Assembly: GCA_963536495.1 (NCBI GenBank)
Contig: CAUTAF010000006.1
Location: forward strand, 25,127-89,126
Source: CAJPPJ01 sp963536495
GTDB lineage: Bacteria; Bacillota_I; Bacilli_A; RF39; UBA660
Direction: 5' to 3'
DNA: 64,000 nucleotides
In this document: piece by piece, positions 51,025-60,215 of the stretch
Layout: every line of letters starts with the position of its first letter
Position numbering within the stretch: the stretch's first letter is position 1
The notes under the pieces: model-generated
The model's database searches: none
The model's input: only the letters and a program-made list of their open reading frames with translations
Told to the model about the DNA's origin: nothing
Position numbers and translations under genes: made by a program

Positions 51025-52263
51025 CTATTTTTTACCAAAAGTTATATACATTTTATAAATATTTGGTGCAACTATTTTTGAAAATTCTCCCATATATTCA
51101 ATTACTTTAGAATTATAAGATAGCTTCATTTCGTTTAAACCTTTATATTTATTAAGATTAATATCAAACTCTCCACTTATAGCTCCTAAATTAAAATAAT
51201 TTATATTTTGATTATCTGAATATTTTTCTATAATTTTCCATTTAGTTAAATAGTTAGAACATAAATTATTATATTTTTTATCATAACTTTCTTTTATTAA
51301 ATAAATAGTATCTTTAAATCTTAAGATTATTGTAACTCCTACTATTAAACCATCGGGATTATTCTTTAAAAGTTCGGTAGCTTCGACCATATATGATTTA
51401 TATGCTGCTAAAATTTTATCTGATTGCATTTTTTGATTTAATATTAGAGTCATGTTTTTCCCTTTATATCCATTTGTTTGAATAATATTTGTTAAATAAT
51501 CATTTTTTTCTAACTCATTTTCATATAATTTTCTACTATTTTCTACATATTCTATGGTATTGAGTTTAGCATAATAAATTTCTAAATTATCTTTAAATGC
51601 ATAATAAAGATTTTTATACCAAGATATTGGTTTATCGGTATTAATTAAAATATGTTTAAAATTCTCAAAATTATATTTATTATCTTTATATATTGTAAGT
51701 CCATATTTAATAGATTTTCTTAATTTGTTTCTTAATTGTTTTCTAAGATTTTTAAATAATATATCTTTAGTTGTGTTGATATCTAATAAAGCTTCGAATC
51801 TAGGGTTAGTATTTTCAAAATATTTATTAAATCCAGTATGTACAAAACCATATCTTTTAAAGCAATTTAAAACTTCTTTAGAATATTCAAATTTTTCTAT
51901 TACTTTACCTTTTCTATTTCTTTTAAATACTATAAGAGGTGGATCTATTTTAAATGTCATATATTTATCATATTCTAAATATCTATTTAACATCGAAAGA
52001 ATTTTATTTAATGTATTTATATCAGAATAGTCTGTTATTAAACCTCTAGGAGCAAAACCATTAGCATATCCAAAAAATATTCTTTTATATAAAATTAAAC
52101 ATACACCTTTTATATTTTCACCTTCATAAAAAGCTAATAGTTTTGTTTTTAATTTATTTTTATCAGCAAATGATTTATATTCATTAGTTTGAAAATAATC
52201 ACCATAGTTAATATTAGAAATATAATCATTAAAATTATCTGGACTTATTACACCTATTCTCAT
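51025..52263 (-). CDS. FemABX-family peptidoglycan bridge aminoacyltransferase
   Basis: 412 aa. Double GNAT-fold protein: N-terminal NYGDYFQTNEYKSFADKNKL, KIFFGYANGFAPRGLITDY-type segment (FGYANGFAPRGLI), DPPLIVFKR, a coiled-coil arm, and the C-terminal INYFNLGAISGEFD then YKGLNEMKLSYNSKVIEYMG, which matches the G-x-x-G-x-x-x-F-K-x-x-F end of FemABX enzymes. They add amino acids from aminoacyl-tRNA to lipid II to build the interpeptide bridge. Implies cross-bridged peptidoglycan. Divergent from murD, GGAGAA site. Confidence 0.9.
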   Translation of the reverse strand: MRIGVISPDNFNDYISNINYGDYFQTNEYKSFADKNKLKTKLLAFYEGENIKGVCLILYKRIFFGYANGFAPRGLITDYSDINTLNKILSMLNRYLEYDKYMTFKIDPPLIVFKRNRKGKVIEKFEYSKEVLNCFKRYGFVHTGFNKYFENTNPRFEALLDINTTKDILFKNLRKQLRNKLRKSIKYGLTIYKDNKYNFENFKHILINTDKPISWYKNLYYAFKDNLEIYYAKLNTIEYVENSRKLYENELEKNDYLTNIIQTNGYKGKNMTLILNQKMQSDKILAAYKSYMVEATELLKNNPDGLIVGVTIILRFKDTIYLIKESYDKKYNNLCSNYLTKWKIIEKYSDNQNINYFNLGAISGEFDINLNKYKGLNEMKLSYNSKVIEYMGEFSKIVAPNIYKMYITFGKK

Positions 52264-52307
52264 ATATATTCTCCATATTCTATATTATACACAAAAAATA
52301 TTAATAA

Positions 52308-52316
52308 TGATATAAT
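52308..52316 (+). promoter_or_regulatory. Extended -10 of the murD promoter
   Basis: TGATATAAT at 52308..52316, 30 bases before the murD start; no good -35, as expected for an extended -10. The 82-base gap to the divergent FemABX gene holds both promoters. Confidence 0.5.
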
Positions 52317-52345
52317 GTTTTATATGGATAGAGGTGAAAAACAAA

Positions 52346-53668
52346 ATGTTTGAAAATAAAAAGATAGTTATTTTAGGTATGGCTAGAAGTGGATATGAAG
52401 TAGCAAAATACTTAGCAAAAAGAAATAATTATATAACTATTAATGATTTAAATACAAATCAAGATGAAAATCATATAAAAGAATTAGAAGAATTAGGGGT
52501 TAAAATAGTTTTAGGAAATCACCCAGATGATTTAATAAACAAAGATGTTGATTATTTAATTAAAAATCCAGGAGTTCCAATAGATCATAAATATGTAATA
52601 GAGGCAAAAAACTTAGGAATTGAAGTTTTAAATGAAGTAGAAGTATCTGCAAGACTTATGAGAAAAGATATTCATTTAATTGGTATTACTGGAACAAACG
52701 GAAAAACTACAACTACAACAATAATTTATGAAATATTAAAAGCTAAATTTCAAGATAGAGTTCATTTGACTGGTAATATGGGTTATCCTTTAATAAGTTT
52801 TTTAGATAAATTTAAAAAAGATGATTTTATTGTAATGGAAACATCTTCACAACAATTAGAAAATTTAGATAAATTTAATCCTGAAGTAGCGGTTTTAACA
52901 AATGTATCTGAAGCTCATTTAGAATTTTTTAAAACATATGAACATTATAAAGAATTAAAGAAAAGAATTTTTAAGAATCATACTAGTGAAAATTTAGCAA
53001 TAATAAATAGAATGGATGAAGAAAGTTTAAAATTAACAGAAGATATAAAATCAAATAAAGTATACTTTTCTGAATATAAAGATGATTTATGTTATATAGA
53101 AAATGAATTCATTTATTATAAAGGTAATAAAGTTATAGATACTAAAGAAATTATCTTAAAAGGAATGCATAATTATCAAAACATAATGGCGGCAATAATT
53201 GTTGCAAAACATTATGGTGTTGAAGATGAAATAATAAATAAAGTAGTAAAAGAATTTAAAGGTGTTGAACATAGATTAGAATTCGTAAGAGAAGTTGATG
53301 GTAAAAAATATTATAATGATTCAAAAGCTACTAACTTAGTATCAACACAAATAGCTCTTAAATCTTTTGATAAAGATACTTTACTTATACTAGGTGGATA
53401 TGAAAGAGGACAAAATTTTAAAGAATTAATTCCGTATTTAGATAATGTTAAAGTTATATTAGCAATAGGTGAAACAAAAGAAAGAATAAAAGAAGAATTG
53501 TCAGATTATAATGTTATAGTTTTTGATACTTTAAAAGAAGCTATGAAAGACATAAAAGATTATGATGTAGAAATAGTTTTACTTTCTCCAGCAGCAGCTA
53601 GTTGGGATCAATATAAGAAGTTTGAAGATCGTGGAGATGAATTTAAAAATATAGTAAATAATTTATAA
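52346..53668 (+). CDS. murD: UDP-N-acetylmuramoyl-L-alanine--D-glutamate ligase
   Basis: 440 aa from ATG 52346, preferred over a GTG at 52334 because a GAGGTG site is 9 bases upstream. N-terminal LGMARSGYEVAKYL, ATP loop GITGTNGKTTTTTIIYEIL, YYNDSKATN and LLSPAAASWDQ. Cytoplasmic step of lipid II synthesis. Other mur genes are not in the window. Pairs divergently with the FemABX gene, so two peptidoglycan-precursor genes share a promoter region. Confidence 0.97.
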   Translation: MFENKKIVILGMARSGYEVAKYLAKRNNYITINDLNTNQDENHIKELEELGVKIVLGNHPDDLINKDVDYLIKNPGVPIDHKYVIEAKNLGIEVLNEVEVSARLMRKDIHLIGITGTNGKTTTTTIIYEILKAKFQDRVHLTGNMGYPLISFLDKFKKDDFIVMETSSQQLENLDKFNPEVAVLTNVSEAHLEFFKTYEHYKELKKRIFKNHTSENLAIINRMDEESLKLTEDIKSNKVYFSEYKDDLCYIENEFIYYKGNKVIDTKEIILKGMHNYQNIMAAIIVAKHYGVEDEIINKVVKEFKGVEHRLEFVREVDGKKYYNDSKATNLVSTQIALKSFDKDTLLILGGYERGQNFKELIPYLDNVKVILAIGETKERIKEELSDYNVIVFDTLKEAMKDIKDYDVEIVLLSPAAASWDQYKKFEDRGDEFKNIVNNL

Positions 53669-53724
53669 AGATTTGAAAAAATTATATAACTATGTTATTT
53701 TATATTTTATGAAAGAGAGAAAAT

Positions 53725-53937
53725 ATGGAAAAATTAATGATGATTGTATCTATATTATTAATAGCTATGGTTTTATTACAAAGTAATAAAGCTGAAAGTA
53801 GTTCACAAATTATTACAGCACAAGGGGAATTATTTAAAGAACGTAAAGAAAGAGGAGCAGAAAAAACAATTACTAATATAACTCTTATACTAGGATTTTT
53901 GTTTTTTGCTATAGCTATTATATATAGTTTTATATAA
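53725..53937 (+). CDS. secG: Preprotein translocase subunit SecG
   Basis: 70 aa. Two membrane helices (residues 3-19 and 49-69) with LLQSNKAESSSQIIT and GAEKTITNITLILGFLF between. Precedes rnr and smpB as in Bacillus (secG-yvaK-rnr-smpB-ssrA), minus the carboxylesterase gene. GAGAGAAAAT upstream. Confidence 0.93.
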   Translation: MEKLMMIVSILLIAMVLLQSNKAESSSQIITAQGELFKERKERGAEKTITNITLILGFLFFAIAIIYSFI

Positions 53938-53938
53938 G

Positions 53939-53961
53939 AAAGACTGTAAAAGTCTTTTTTT
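53939..53961 (+). terminator. secG terminator
   Basis: AAGACT (53940..53945), five-base loop, AGTCTT (53951..53956), T tract. Confidence 0.7.
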
Positions 53962-54022
53962 ATTTTGTGTAAAACTTAAAAAACTTCTCTTAATTAGTAT
54001 ATAATTAGTATTGAGGTATAGA

Positions 54023-56125
54023 ATGGAAGAAAAAATATTAGAGTTTATTAAATCTACAAATACTGTTTATAATGTTAAAGCTTTATATAAAGAGTTTGGA
54101 TCTAAAGAATTAGTAAGAAATGTACTTAATAATTTAGAACAAAATGGAGATATAGTAATAACTGCAAATGGTAAAGTTTTAGATTATTTAAAGAGTGGAC
54201 TTAAAAAAGGAAAATTTATTGCTAATAAAAAAGGTTATGGATTTGTAGAGTTTGATAAAGAACAAGAGGATTTATATATACCAAAAGAATCAGTTTTAAA
54301 TGCAATAGATAAAGATATAGTAGTTGTTGAAGTAGCTAAAGTAGCTAAAGGTGAAAAACCTTATGGAAGAGTTTTTAAAGTTATAAAAAGAAATAAAGAT
54401 TATTTAGTAGGTGAAATAGTTATAGAAAACGATAATTATTATGTTTTACCTGATAATGATATATATAAGTTTAAAGTCTTAATACCAAAAGAAGAAACTA
54501 ATTCTTTAGTAGAAGGTATGAAAGTATTAGTAAAAATAACAGGTAATAAAAATTCTAATATTTATCCAGGAACTATTGAAAAAGTAATAGGACATAAAGA
54601 TGATCCTTTAATAGATGTTTTAGCAGTAGCATATGATAATGGATTTTATTTAGAAGATTCTATAGAAGTAAAAAAACAATTAGAACAAATTCCTTCTATA
54701 GTAACAGAAGAAGAAATAGTAAATAGAAAAGATCTAAAAGAAGAAGAGATATTTACAATAGATGGTAGTGATACTAAGGATATAGATGATGCTATTTCAA
54801 TTAAAAAAGAAGCAAATGGTAATTATATACTTGGTGTTCATATTGCTGATGTAACTTATTATTTTAAAGAAAATTCACCACTTGATAATAGTGCATATGA
54901 TAAAGCAACAAGTGTTTATTTAACTAATTATGTTTTACCTATGTTACCACATCAATTATCAAATGGAATATGTTCTTTAAATGAAGGTGTAGATAGACTT
55001 ACTATAACTTGTGAAGTTAAATTTGATAATAATGCTAATATAATAGATTATGATATATACGAATCAGTTATAAATTCTAAAAAGAAAATGACTTATGAAT
55101 CGGTTAATAGACTTTTAGAAGAAAATATTGTAGATAAAGGTTATGAAGATTATGTTTCATCATTAAAATTAATGCATGAATTATCTTCAAAAATTAGAAA
55201 AAATAAAGTTAAAAGAGGTTATATTGAATTTCTTTCAGATGAAATAAAAATAATAGTAGATGAATACGGTATACCTATTGATATACATCAAAAAGAACAA
55301 AAAACTGGTGAAAAACTTATTGAAGACTTTATGATAGTTGCTAATGAAGCAGTAGCCACTAGAATAAAAGATATGGGACTTCCTAATATATATCGTATAC
55401 ATGAAAAACCTAAAATAGAAAAAATAAAAGAGTTTTTAGGTTATGTTACATCTTTAGGTTATAAATTAACAGGAGATTTTTCTAAATTAGAACCAAAAGA
55501 TATTCAAAGTATGTTAGAACAATTAAAGGATAAGAAAGAATTTGCTATTCTTTCAGATATGTTATTAAGATGTATGCAAAAAGCAATTTATTCTAATGAA
55601 AATATAGGGCATTTTGGTCTTGCAAGTCCATGTTATACACACTTTACTTCACCTATAAGAAGATATCCTGATGAAATAGTACATCGTTTACTTAGAAAAT
55701 ATTTATTTAAACATGATTATTCAAATGAAAGTATGGATAATTTAGAAAGTAAAATAGCTATGCAAGCAGAACATTCATCAATTATGGAAAGAAAAGCTGT
55801 TGAATGTGAAAGAGAAGTAAATGATATGAAGATGGCTGAATATATGGAATCCCATATTGGCGAAGAATTTGATGGTACAATAGTAGGAGTTAAAAACTTT
55901 GGAATGTTTGTAAAATTAACTAACTTAGTAGAAGGAGCTGTATCTATTAGGGATTTAGGAAATTATTTTACATATGATGAAAAAGGTCATACTTTAAGAG
56001 GTGGAAACAAGATATATAAATTAGGAGATTCTGTTAGAATAAGAGTAAAAGCTGCTTCAAAAGATGCTAGAAGAATAGATTTTGAAATAGTAAATAATAA
56101 GGAAAAATATGGAAATAAAAAATAG
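54023..56125 (+). CDS. rnr: Ribonuclease R
   Basis: 700 aa from ATG 54023 (GAGG site six bases upstream). N-terminal winged helix, cold-shock domains, RNB domain with TIDGSDTKDIDDAISIKK (metal-binding Asp residues) and C-terminal S1 domain GEEFDGTIVGVKNFGMFVKL. Processive 3'-5' exonuclease that degrades structured RNA and works with SmpB-tmRNA in trans-translation, whose genes follow immediately. Overlaps smpB by 17 bases. Confidence 0.97.
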   Translation: MEEKILEFIKSTNTVYNVKALYKEFGSKELVRNVLNNLEQNGDIVITANGKVLDYLKSGLKKGKFIANKKGYGFVEFDKEQEDLYIPKESVLNAIDKDIVVVEVAKVAKGEKPYGRVFKVIKRNKDYLVGEIVIENDNYYVLPDNDIYKFKVLIPKEETNSLVEGMKVLVKITGNKNSNIYPGTIEKVIGHKDDPLIDVLAVAYDNGFYLEDSIEVKKQLEQIPSIVTEEEIVNRKDLKEEEIFTIDGSDTKDIDDAISIKKEANGNYILGVHIADVTYYFKENSPLDNSAYDKATSVYLTNYVLPMLPHQLSNGICSLNEGVDRLTITCEVKFDNNANIIDYDIYESVINSKKKMTYESVNRLLEENIVDKGYEDYVSSLKLMHELSSKIRKNKVKRGYIEFLSDEIKIIVDEYGIPIDIHQKEQKTGEKLIEDFMIVANEAVATRIKDMGLPNIYRIHEKPKIEKIKEFLGYVTSLGYKLTGDFSKLEPKDIQSMLEQLKDKKEFAILSDMLLRCMQKAIYSNENIGHFGLASPCYTHFTSPIRRYPDEIVHRLLRKYLFKHDYSNESMDNLESKIAMQAEHSSIMERKAVECEREVNDMKMAEYMESHIGEEFDGTIVGVKNFGMFVKLTNLVEGAVSIRDLGNYFTYDEKGHTLRGGNKIYKLGDSVRIRVKAASKDARRIDFEIVNNKEKYGNKK

Positions 56126-56549
56126 AAAAGCATATTTTAATTATGAAGTATTAGATACTTTAGAAACGGGTATAGTTTTAAAAGGAACGGAAATAAAATC
56201 AATTAGAAATGCTCATGTATCTTTAGATAATAGTTATGCTATTATTAAAAATAATGAAGTATACTTGTTAAATACTTTTATAAAAAAATATGAAGAAGGA
56301 AATATTTTTAATCACGATGAATTTAGAACAAGAAAATTACTTCTTCATAAAAAAGAAATAAGAAAACTAAAAGAAAGTATTGAAAAAGAAAGAATGACTT
56401 TAATACCTTTAAAATTATATTTTGTTAAAAATAAAGTAAAAATATTAATTGGAATATGCCGTGGTAAGAAAAATTACGATAAAAGAGAAGCATTAAAAGA
56501 AAAAGATTTAAAAAGGAATTTAGAAAAGAGGGGAAAATATGAATACTGA
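56109..56549 (+). CDS. smpB: SsrA-binding protein SmpB
   Basis: 146 aa. MEIKNRKAYFNYEVLDTLET, GIVLKGTEIKSIRNAHVSL and a basic C-terminal tail with YDKREALKEKD. Brings tmRNA to stalled ribosomes. Overlaps ldh by 11 bases. The tmRNA gene is 1 kb downstream, so ldh is an insertion between smpB and ssrA. Confidence 0.97.
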   Translation: MEIKNRKAYFNYEVLDTLETGIVLKGTEIKSIRNAHVSLDNSYAIIKNNEVYLLNTFIKKYEEGNIFNHDEFRTRKLLLHKKEIRKLKESIEKERMTLIPLKLYFVKNKVKILIGICRGKKNYDKREALKEKDLKRNLEKRGKYEY

Positions 56550-57495
56550 AAGTAGAAAAATCATACTTATTGGTAATGGTTGTGTGGGATCTAGTTATGC
56601 ATTTGCAATTACTTTACTTGGTATAGGTAAAGAACTTGGGATTATTGATATAAATAAGAAAAAGACAATAGGAGATGCTATAGATTTAGCAGATGCTGTA
56701 TCATATTCATCACAAAAGAAGATATATTCTGCAGATTATCAAGACTGTAGTGATGCACAGATAGTTGTAATAGCAGCAGGTTTACCTCAAAAAGAAGGTC
56801 AAACTAGATTAGAGTTATTAAATTCAAATTTAAAGTTAATAAAAGATATAGTTGATAAAGTAATGGACTCAGGATTTAACGGAATATTTTTGGTAGCAAC
56901 TAATCCAGTTGATATATTGACAAAAGCTGTATATAAATATTCTTCTCTTCCAAAAAATCAAGTTATAGGATCTGGAACAGTTTTAGATACTGCCAGACTT
57001 AGAAAAGAATTATCTCAAGATTTAGGAGTAGATGCTAGAAATATTCATGCTTATATTATGGGAGAACATGGAGATAGTGAATTTGCTGTATTTTCACAAG
57101 CTTTAATAGGACCTATAAAATTAAGAGAATGGTTAACGGATATGAATCCCAATTTTGATGTAGATTTTTATTTTAATAAAACTGAAATAAAAGTTAGAAA
57201 TACTGCATATGATATTATTAATTTAAAAGGTTCTACATATTATGGTATAGCTAGAAGTCTTGCTAAAATTACAAAAGCTATACTTGATGATGATAATTCT
57301 ATTATGACAGTTTCAACTCTTCTAGAAGGTGAATATGAAGAAAATGATATTTATATAGGAGTACCATCAGTAGTTAATAAATATGGTGTAGTAAAAGTAA
57401 TAGATATGGAACTAGATGAAATAGAAAAGAAAAAATTTAAAACATCAGCAAAAATTATTAAAGAGAGATTAAAGTCTTGTAATTTACAAGATTAA
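56539..57495 (+). CDS. ldh: L-lactate dehydrogenase
   Basis: 318 aa. NAD-binding IGNGCVGSSYAFAITLLG, ATNPVDILTKAVYKYS, and catalytic IMGEHGDSEFAVFSQ with the active-site His. The residue after AAGLPQKEGQTR (Gln at the specificity loop) fits lactate over malate. Fermentative NADH recycling. Lies between smpB and ssrA, and its 3' end contains the ssrA promoter. Confidence 0.95.
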   Translation: MNTESRKIILIGNGCVGSSYAFAITLLGIGKELGIIDINKKKTIGDAIDLADAVSYSSQKKIYSADYQDCSDAQIVVIAAGLPQKEGQTRLELLNSNLKLIKDIVDKVMDSGFNGIFLVATNPVDILTKAVYKYSSLPKNQVIGSGTVLDTARLRKELSQDLGVDARNIHAYIMGEHGDSEFAVFSQALIGPIKLREWLTDMNPNFDVDFYFNKTEIKVRNTAYDIINLKGSTYYGIARSLAKITKAILDDDNSIMTVSTLLEGEYEENDIYIGVPSVVNKYGVVKVIDMELDEIEKKKFKTSAKIIKERLKSCNLQD

Positions 57496-57511
57496 GAAGT
57501 AGTGATATACT
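57483..57511 (+). promoter_or_regulatory. Promoter of ssrA
   Basis: TTTACA (57483..57488), 17 bases, TATACT (57506..57511) with TGA ahead (extended -10). Expected start is at or near G57521, the mature 5' end. The -35 lies in the last ldh codons. Confidence 0.7.
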
Positions 57512-57520
57512 TCTTTAAAC

Positions 57521-57876
57521 GGGGCTGCAAAGGTTTCGACAGGATTAAATTATTATATATTGCAAGTTGATGGCAATCATTAAATGCAACAACAGTTAAA
57601 ATAACTGGAAACTTATTCAAAAAACAAGCTTATGCATTTGCATAATCCGAAATAGGAAAGAGCTTACGAAACAATTTTTTGTCTGCTGAAATTGTTATTC
57701 GTTCATAACGCAGAATATATTGTTACGATGTCTATAAGTAATGATGAATAACTATAGACTTACTATAAAATAAGTCGTTAATTACTAGTTTTATAGGAAG
57801 AAGAAAATTAACTAAACTTGTAGATATATATAGTAACTAATTTTGGACAGGGGTTCGATTCCCCTCAGCTCCACCA
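57521..57876 (+). ncRNA. ssrA: Transfer-messenger RNA (tag A-GNLFKKQAYAFA)
   Basis: 356 nt. The 5' GGGGCTGCAAAGGTTTCGAC and 3' GGGGTTCGATTCCCC-TCAGCTCC-A-CCA form the tRNA-like domain: GGGGCT pairs with AGCTCC, a T-arm is present and CCA is encoded. One-piece, not permuted. The tag frame runs GGA (57607) to TAA (57645): GNLFKKQAYAFA, giving AGNLFKKQAYAFA once the tmRNA-borne Ala is added. It ends in YAFA, not the common ALAA. The other frames give no hydrophobic end. The stalled-ribosome rescue set here is rnr, smpB and ssrA together. Confidence 0.95.
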
Positions 57877-57917
57877 TTAAAAAAATAAAGTTTAACTAAA
57901 ATATAATTAATAATACA

Positions 57918-57946
57918 AAAACCACAATTAAAATAATTGTGGTTTT
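57918..57946. terminator. Bidirectional terminator between ssrA and the flavoprotein gene
   Basis: AAAACCACAATT (57918..57929), five-base loop, AATTGTGGTTTT (57935..57946), T-rich on both sides. Confidence 0.8.
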
Positions 57947-57948
57947 AT

Positions 57949-58977
57949 TTATCCAAATATATTGTTTATTTTTTTTATAAAATATTTATTGCTTAAAGCT
58001 ATTTTTATTAAGATGTTAGTGTATCTTGAATAAAAGAATTTACTTAATATTTTTCTTTTTTGAAGAGTTTTATATATTTTTTTAGTCTTTTTATAATATG
58101 TCTTTTTTAAATCGCTATTATCTTTTATAGAACTTATTATACTTTCAGCGGCAAGTCTACCTGATTCTAAAGCATAATATATGCCTTCCCCAGTTATTTG
58201 ATCTACTAAACTAGCTGCATCTCCAACTAAAATATATTTCTTATCTATAACAGACTGTTTATATATTTTTTTAGAAAATATTGGTATATGAAATCCTTTT
58301 ATTTTAGAACTATCAATATCAAAATTATATTTTTTAGCGAAACTAGATAGTAAGTTTTTATAATCAAACTTTTTGTCATTAAAATTACCAAGTCCTATAG
58401 TAGTATTATTATTTTTTGGAAAAACCCAACCATAACCTGAAGGAATAATAGAAAAGTCAATTATTGTTTTATCAGTTTTTAAAGAAGAATTATATTCTAC
58501 ACAAAAACCAAATTTTCTTCCCTTTATTAACCTTCTACTATAACCGTTAACTCCATCAGCAAATATTATATATTTAAATAAGTATTTTTCTTTATTTGTA
58601 TATATTGTGTTTTCTTTGATGTCAATTATATTTTCTTCTTGGAATATATTTATATCTTTTAATTCATTTAAGTTATGAAAATCAAATTCTTTTCTATCTA
58701 CCATAATAATGTTGTTATTTAATATAAGTTTAGTATCTAAATTATTGTTACATAATCTTACTTCATTACTACTTATTTTATTTAATTTATTTAAAGAAAA
58801 ATTAAGTTCTTTTAATAAAGATAAAGTTTTATTTGTTAATCCACCACCACATAATTTTTCTCTTGGAAATTTGTTTTTTTCTATTATACAAAAATTAATA
58901 TTATTATCTTTTAAAACTTTTGCAGAACTAATACCAGCTGGACCTGCTCCAACAATAATTACATCAAATTTCTTCAT
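57949..58977 (-). CDS. FAD-dependent oxidoreductase, geranylgeranyl-reductase family
   Basis: 342 aa. N-terminal FAD loop IIVGAGPAGISSAKVLKDN, EKNKFPREKLCGGGLT (the Cys-Gly-Gly family feature), YGWVFPKNNNTTIGLG, and C-terminal GDAASLVDQITGEGIYYALE. Relatives reduce isoprenoid double bonds in archaea or act on prenyl/quinone-like substrates; the substrate here is not clear. Alone on the minus strand, downstream of ssrA. GGAG site upstream. Confidence 0.85.
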   Translation of the reverse strand: MKKFDVIIVGAGPAGISSAKVLKDNNINFCIIEKNKFPREKLCGGGLTNKTLSLLKELNFSLNKLNKISSNEVRLCNNNLDTKLILNNNIIMVDRKEFDFHNLNELKDINIFQEENIIDIKENTIYTNKEKYLFKYIIFADGVNGYSRRLIKGRKFGFCVEYNSSLKTDKTIIDFSIIPSGYGWVFPKNNNTTIGLGNFNDKKFDYKNLLSSFAKKYNFDIDSSKIKGFHIPIFSKKIYKQSVIDKKYILVGDAASLVDQITGEGIYYALESGRLAAESIISSIKDNSDLKKTYYKKTKKIYKTLQKRKILSKFFYSRYTNILIKIALSNKYFIKKINNIFG

Positions 58978-59003
58978 CTTTTACTCCATATTTTCTTTAT
59001 AAT

Positions 59004-59042
59004 TATATCACATTGACAAAATTTTTAATTTTGATAATATAT
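59004..59042. promoter_or_regulatory. Back-to-back promoters between divergent genes
   Basis: Minus: extended -10 TGATATAAT at 59012..59004. Plus: TTGACA at 59015..59020, 16 bases, TAATAT at 59037..59042. The plus -35 starts two bases after the minus -10 element, so RNA polymerase could not sit at both at once. Confidence 0.5.
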
Positions 59043-59065
59043 ACTAAATTTTATGAGGGGAATTT

Positions 59066-60181
59066 ATGAAATATGATAGAGAATTAGAAAAAGAAAAATT
59101 AGAACAAACTAATGAAGAATTAGTGAAATTTATGAGAGAATATCCTAAGGATAAATTAACTCTTACTGCAATAGGAAATTCTATAAGTGATGGTTTTTCT
59201 TTGTCAGAACCAGGAAAATTATTACTTGATAGAAATTTAGGTTTAATTGATTATGCTAAAAATGAAGGTTTAGATATTAAAAAATATCATTTAACAAGAA
59301 GTGAAAACAATAATTCTTTAGCAGTAGCAAATTGGATTATTCAAAATTGTTGTGAAAAAGATACATATAAGTGGAATATTTCTGATTATAAAAAATATAT
59401 AGAAATGGGAAAAACTTTATTAACAGAGGAAGATATCAATTCTATTTTTAAAGAGGGTTCAGAAGAAAAGGTTCAAGATATTATATTTAATAACGAAAAA
59501 AATAATGCTAATATAGTTATTTTAAATTTAGGTACTGGTTCTTTTTTAGATGTTATGAGTAGACATGGTTCTTTAACTATTCCAAATATTTTATCTTCAC
59601 TTGATAGAGATACATATGGAATTAGAGCTATACTTGAATTAATACAAAATAACAATAGAAAAAATAACTCTAATACTCAAGTATATTTATGTGGAGCTCC
59701 TAGAATATTAAATACAGCTTTAACTGATATATTTATGAATTCTAAAATAAAAAAACAAGCTTTAGAATTTGCTAATGTTACATATGTTCCATCATTCCCA
59801 AGACAAGTTTTTTATAAAACTGCATATGGAACTATACTTCCGGATCTTCATTATAACCAAGCTGAATATTATCATTTTATATCAGAGGTAGAAAATAAAA
59901 TAATTGATAATTATTTACTTAAAGATCTTATGATTGATTTAGATAGAGTATTGTATAAAATAAGTGATGTTAACGATATAAATAATACAAAAACATCTAA
60001 GGATGATATTAGAGATGTTATTGATGAAGTAGCTAAAAAATATGAAAGTAAAACAGGAGATTATAATTATTTTATTTCTTGTCTAAAACCATATATAAAA
60101 GCTAGATATCCATTTGATTTTTATAGAGCTTCTGAAGATAAAAATATTGCTGATGATTTAGAAAAAATGAAAAAAAGATAA
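59066..60181 (+). CDS. SGNH-hydrolase-like protein (paralogue A)
   Basis: 371 aa, no signal peptide. Block I region reads AIGNSISDGFS (Asn in place of the usual Asp of GDS), block III region ILNLGTGSFLDVM lacks the G-x-N-D pair, and the last block is LPDLHYNQAEYYHF (D-x-H). The arrangement (N-S-I, a DY segment, YxLTRSENN, block III, D-x-H near the end) parallels the gene at 60214..61071. The C-terminal 80 residues are extra and charged. GAGGGG site. Function unknown; an esterase/lipase or a non-catalytic relative. Confidence 0.65.
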   Translation: MKYDRELEKEKLEQTNEELVKFMREYPKDKLTLTAIGNSISDGFSLSEPGKLLLDRNLGLIDYAKNEGLDIKKYHLTRSENNNSLAVANWIIQNCCEKDTYKWNISDYKKYIEMGKTLLTEEDINSIFKEGSEEKVQDIIFNNEKNNANIVILNLGTGSFLDVMSRHGSLTIPNILSSLDRDTYGIRAILELIQNNNRKNNSNTQVYLCGAPRILNTALTDIFMNSKIKKQALEFANVTYVPSFPRQVFYKTAYGTILPDLHYNQAEYYHFISEVENKIIDNYLLKDLMIDLDRVLYKISDVNDINNTKTSKDDIRDVIDEVAKKYESKTGDYNYFISCLKPYIKARYPFDFYRASEDKNIADDLEKMKKR

Positions 60182-60192
60182 AAATAATAAAT

Positions 60193-60215
60193 AAAACGAC
60201 TTTTAAAGTCGTTTT
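60193..60215. terminator. Bidirectional terminator between the SGNH-like pair
   Basis: AAAACGACTTT (60193..60203), one T, AAAGTCGTTTT (60205..60215). Near-perfect palindrome usable in both directions; overlaps the end of the minus-strand gene. Confidence 0.8.

Noticed and set aside
57496..57517. Hairpin GAAGTA/TACTTC after ldh as a terminator
   Set aside because: It has a poor T tail and contains the extended -10 of the ssrA promoter; more likely coincidental symmetry.
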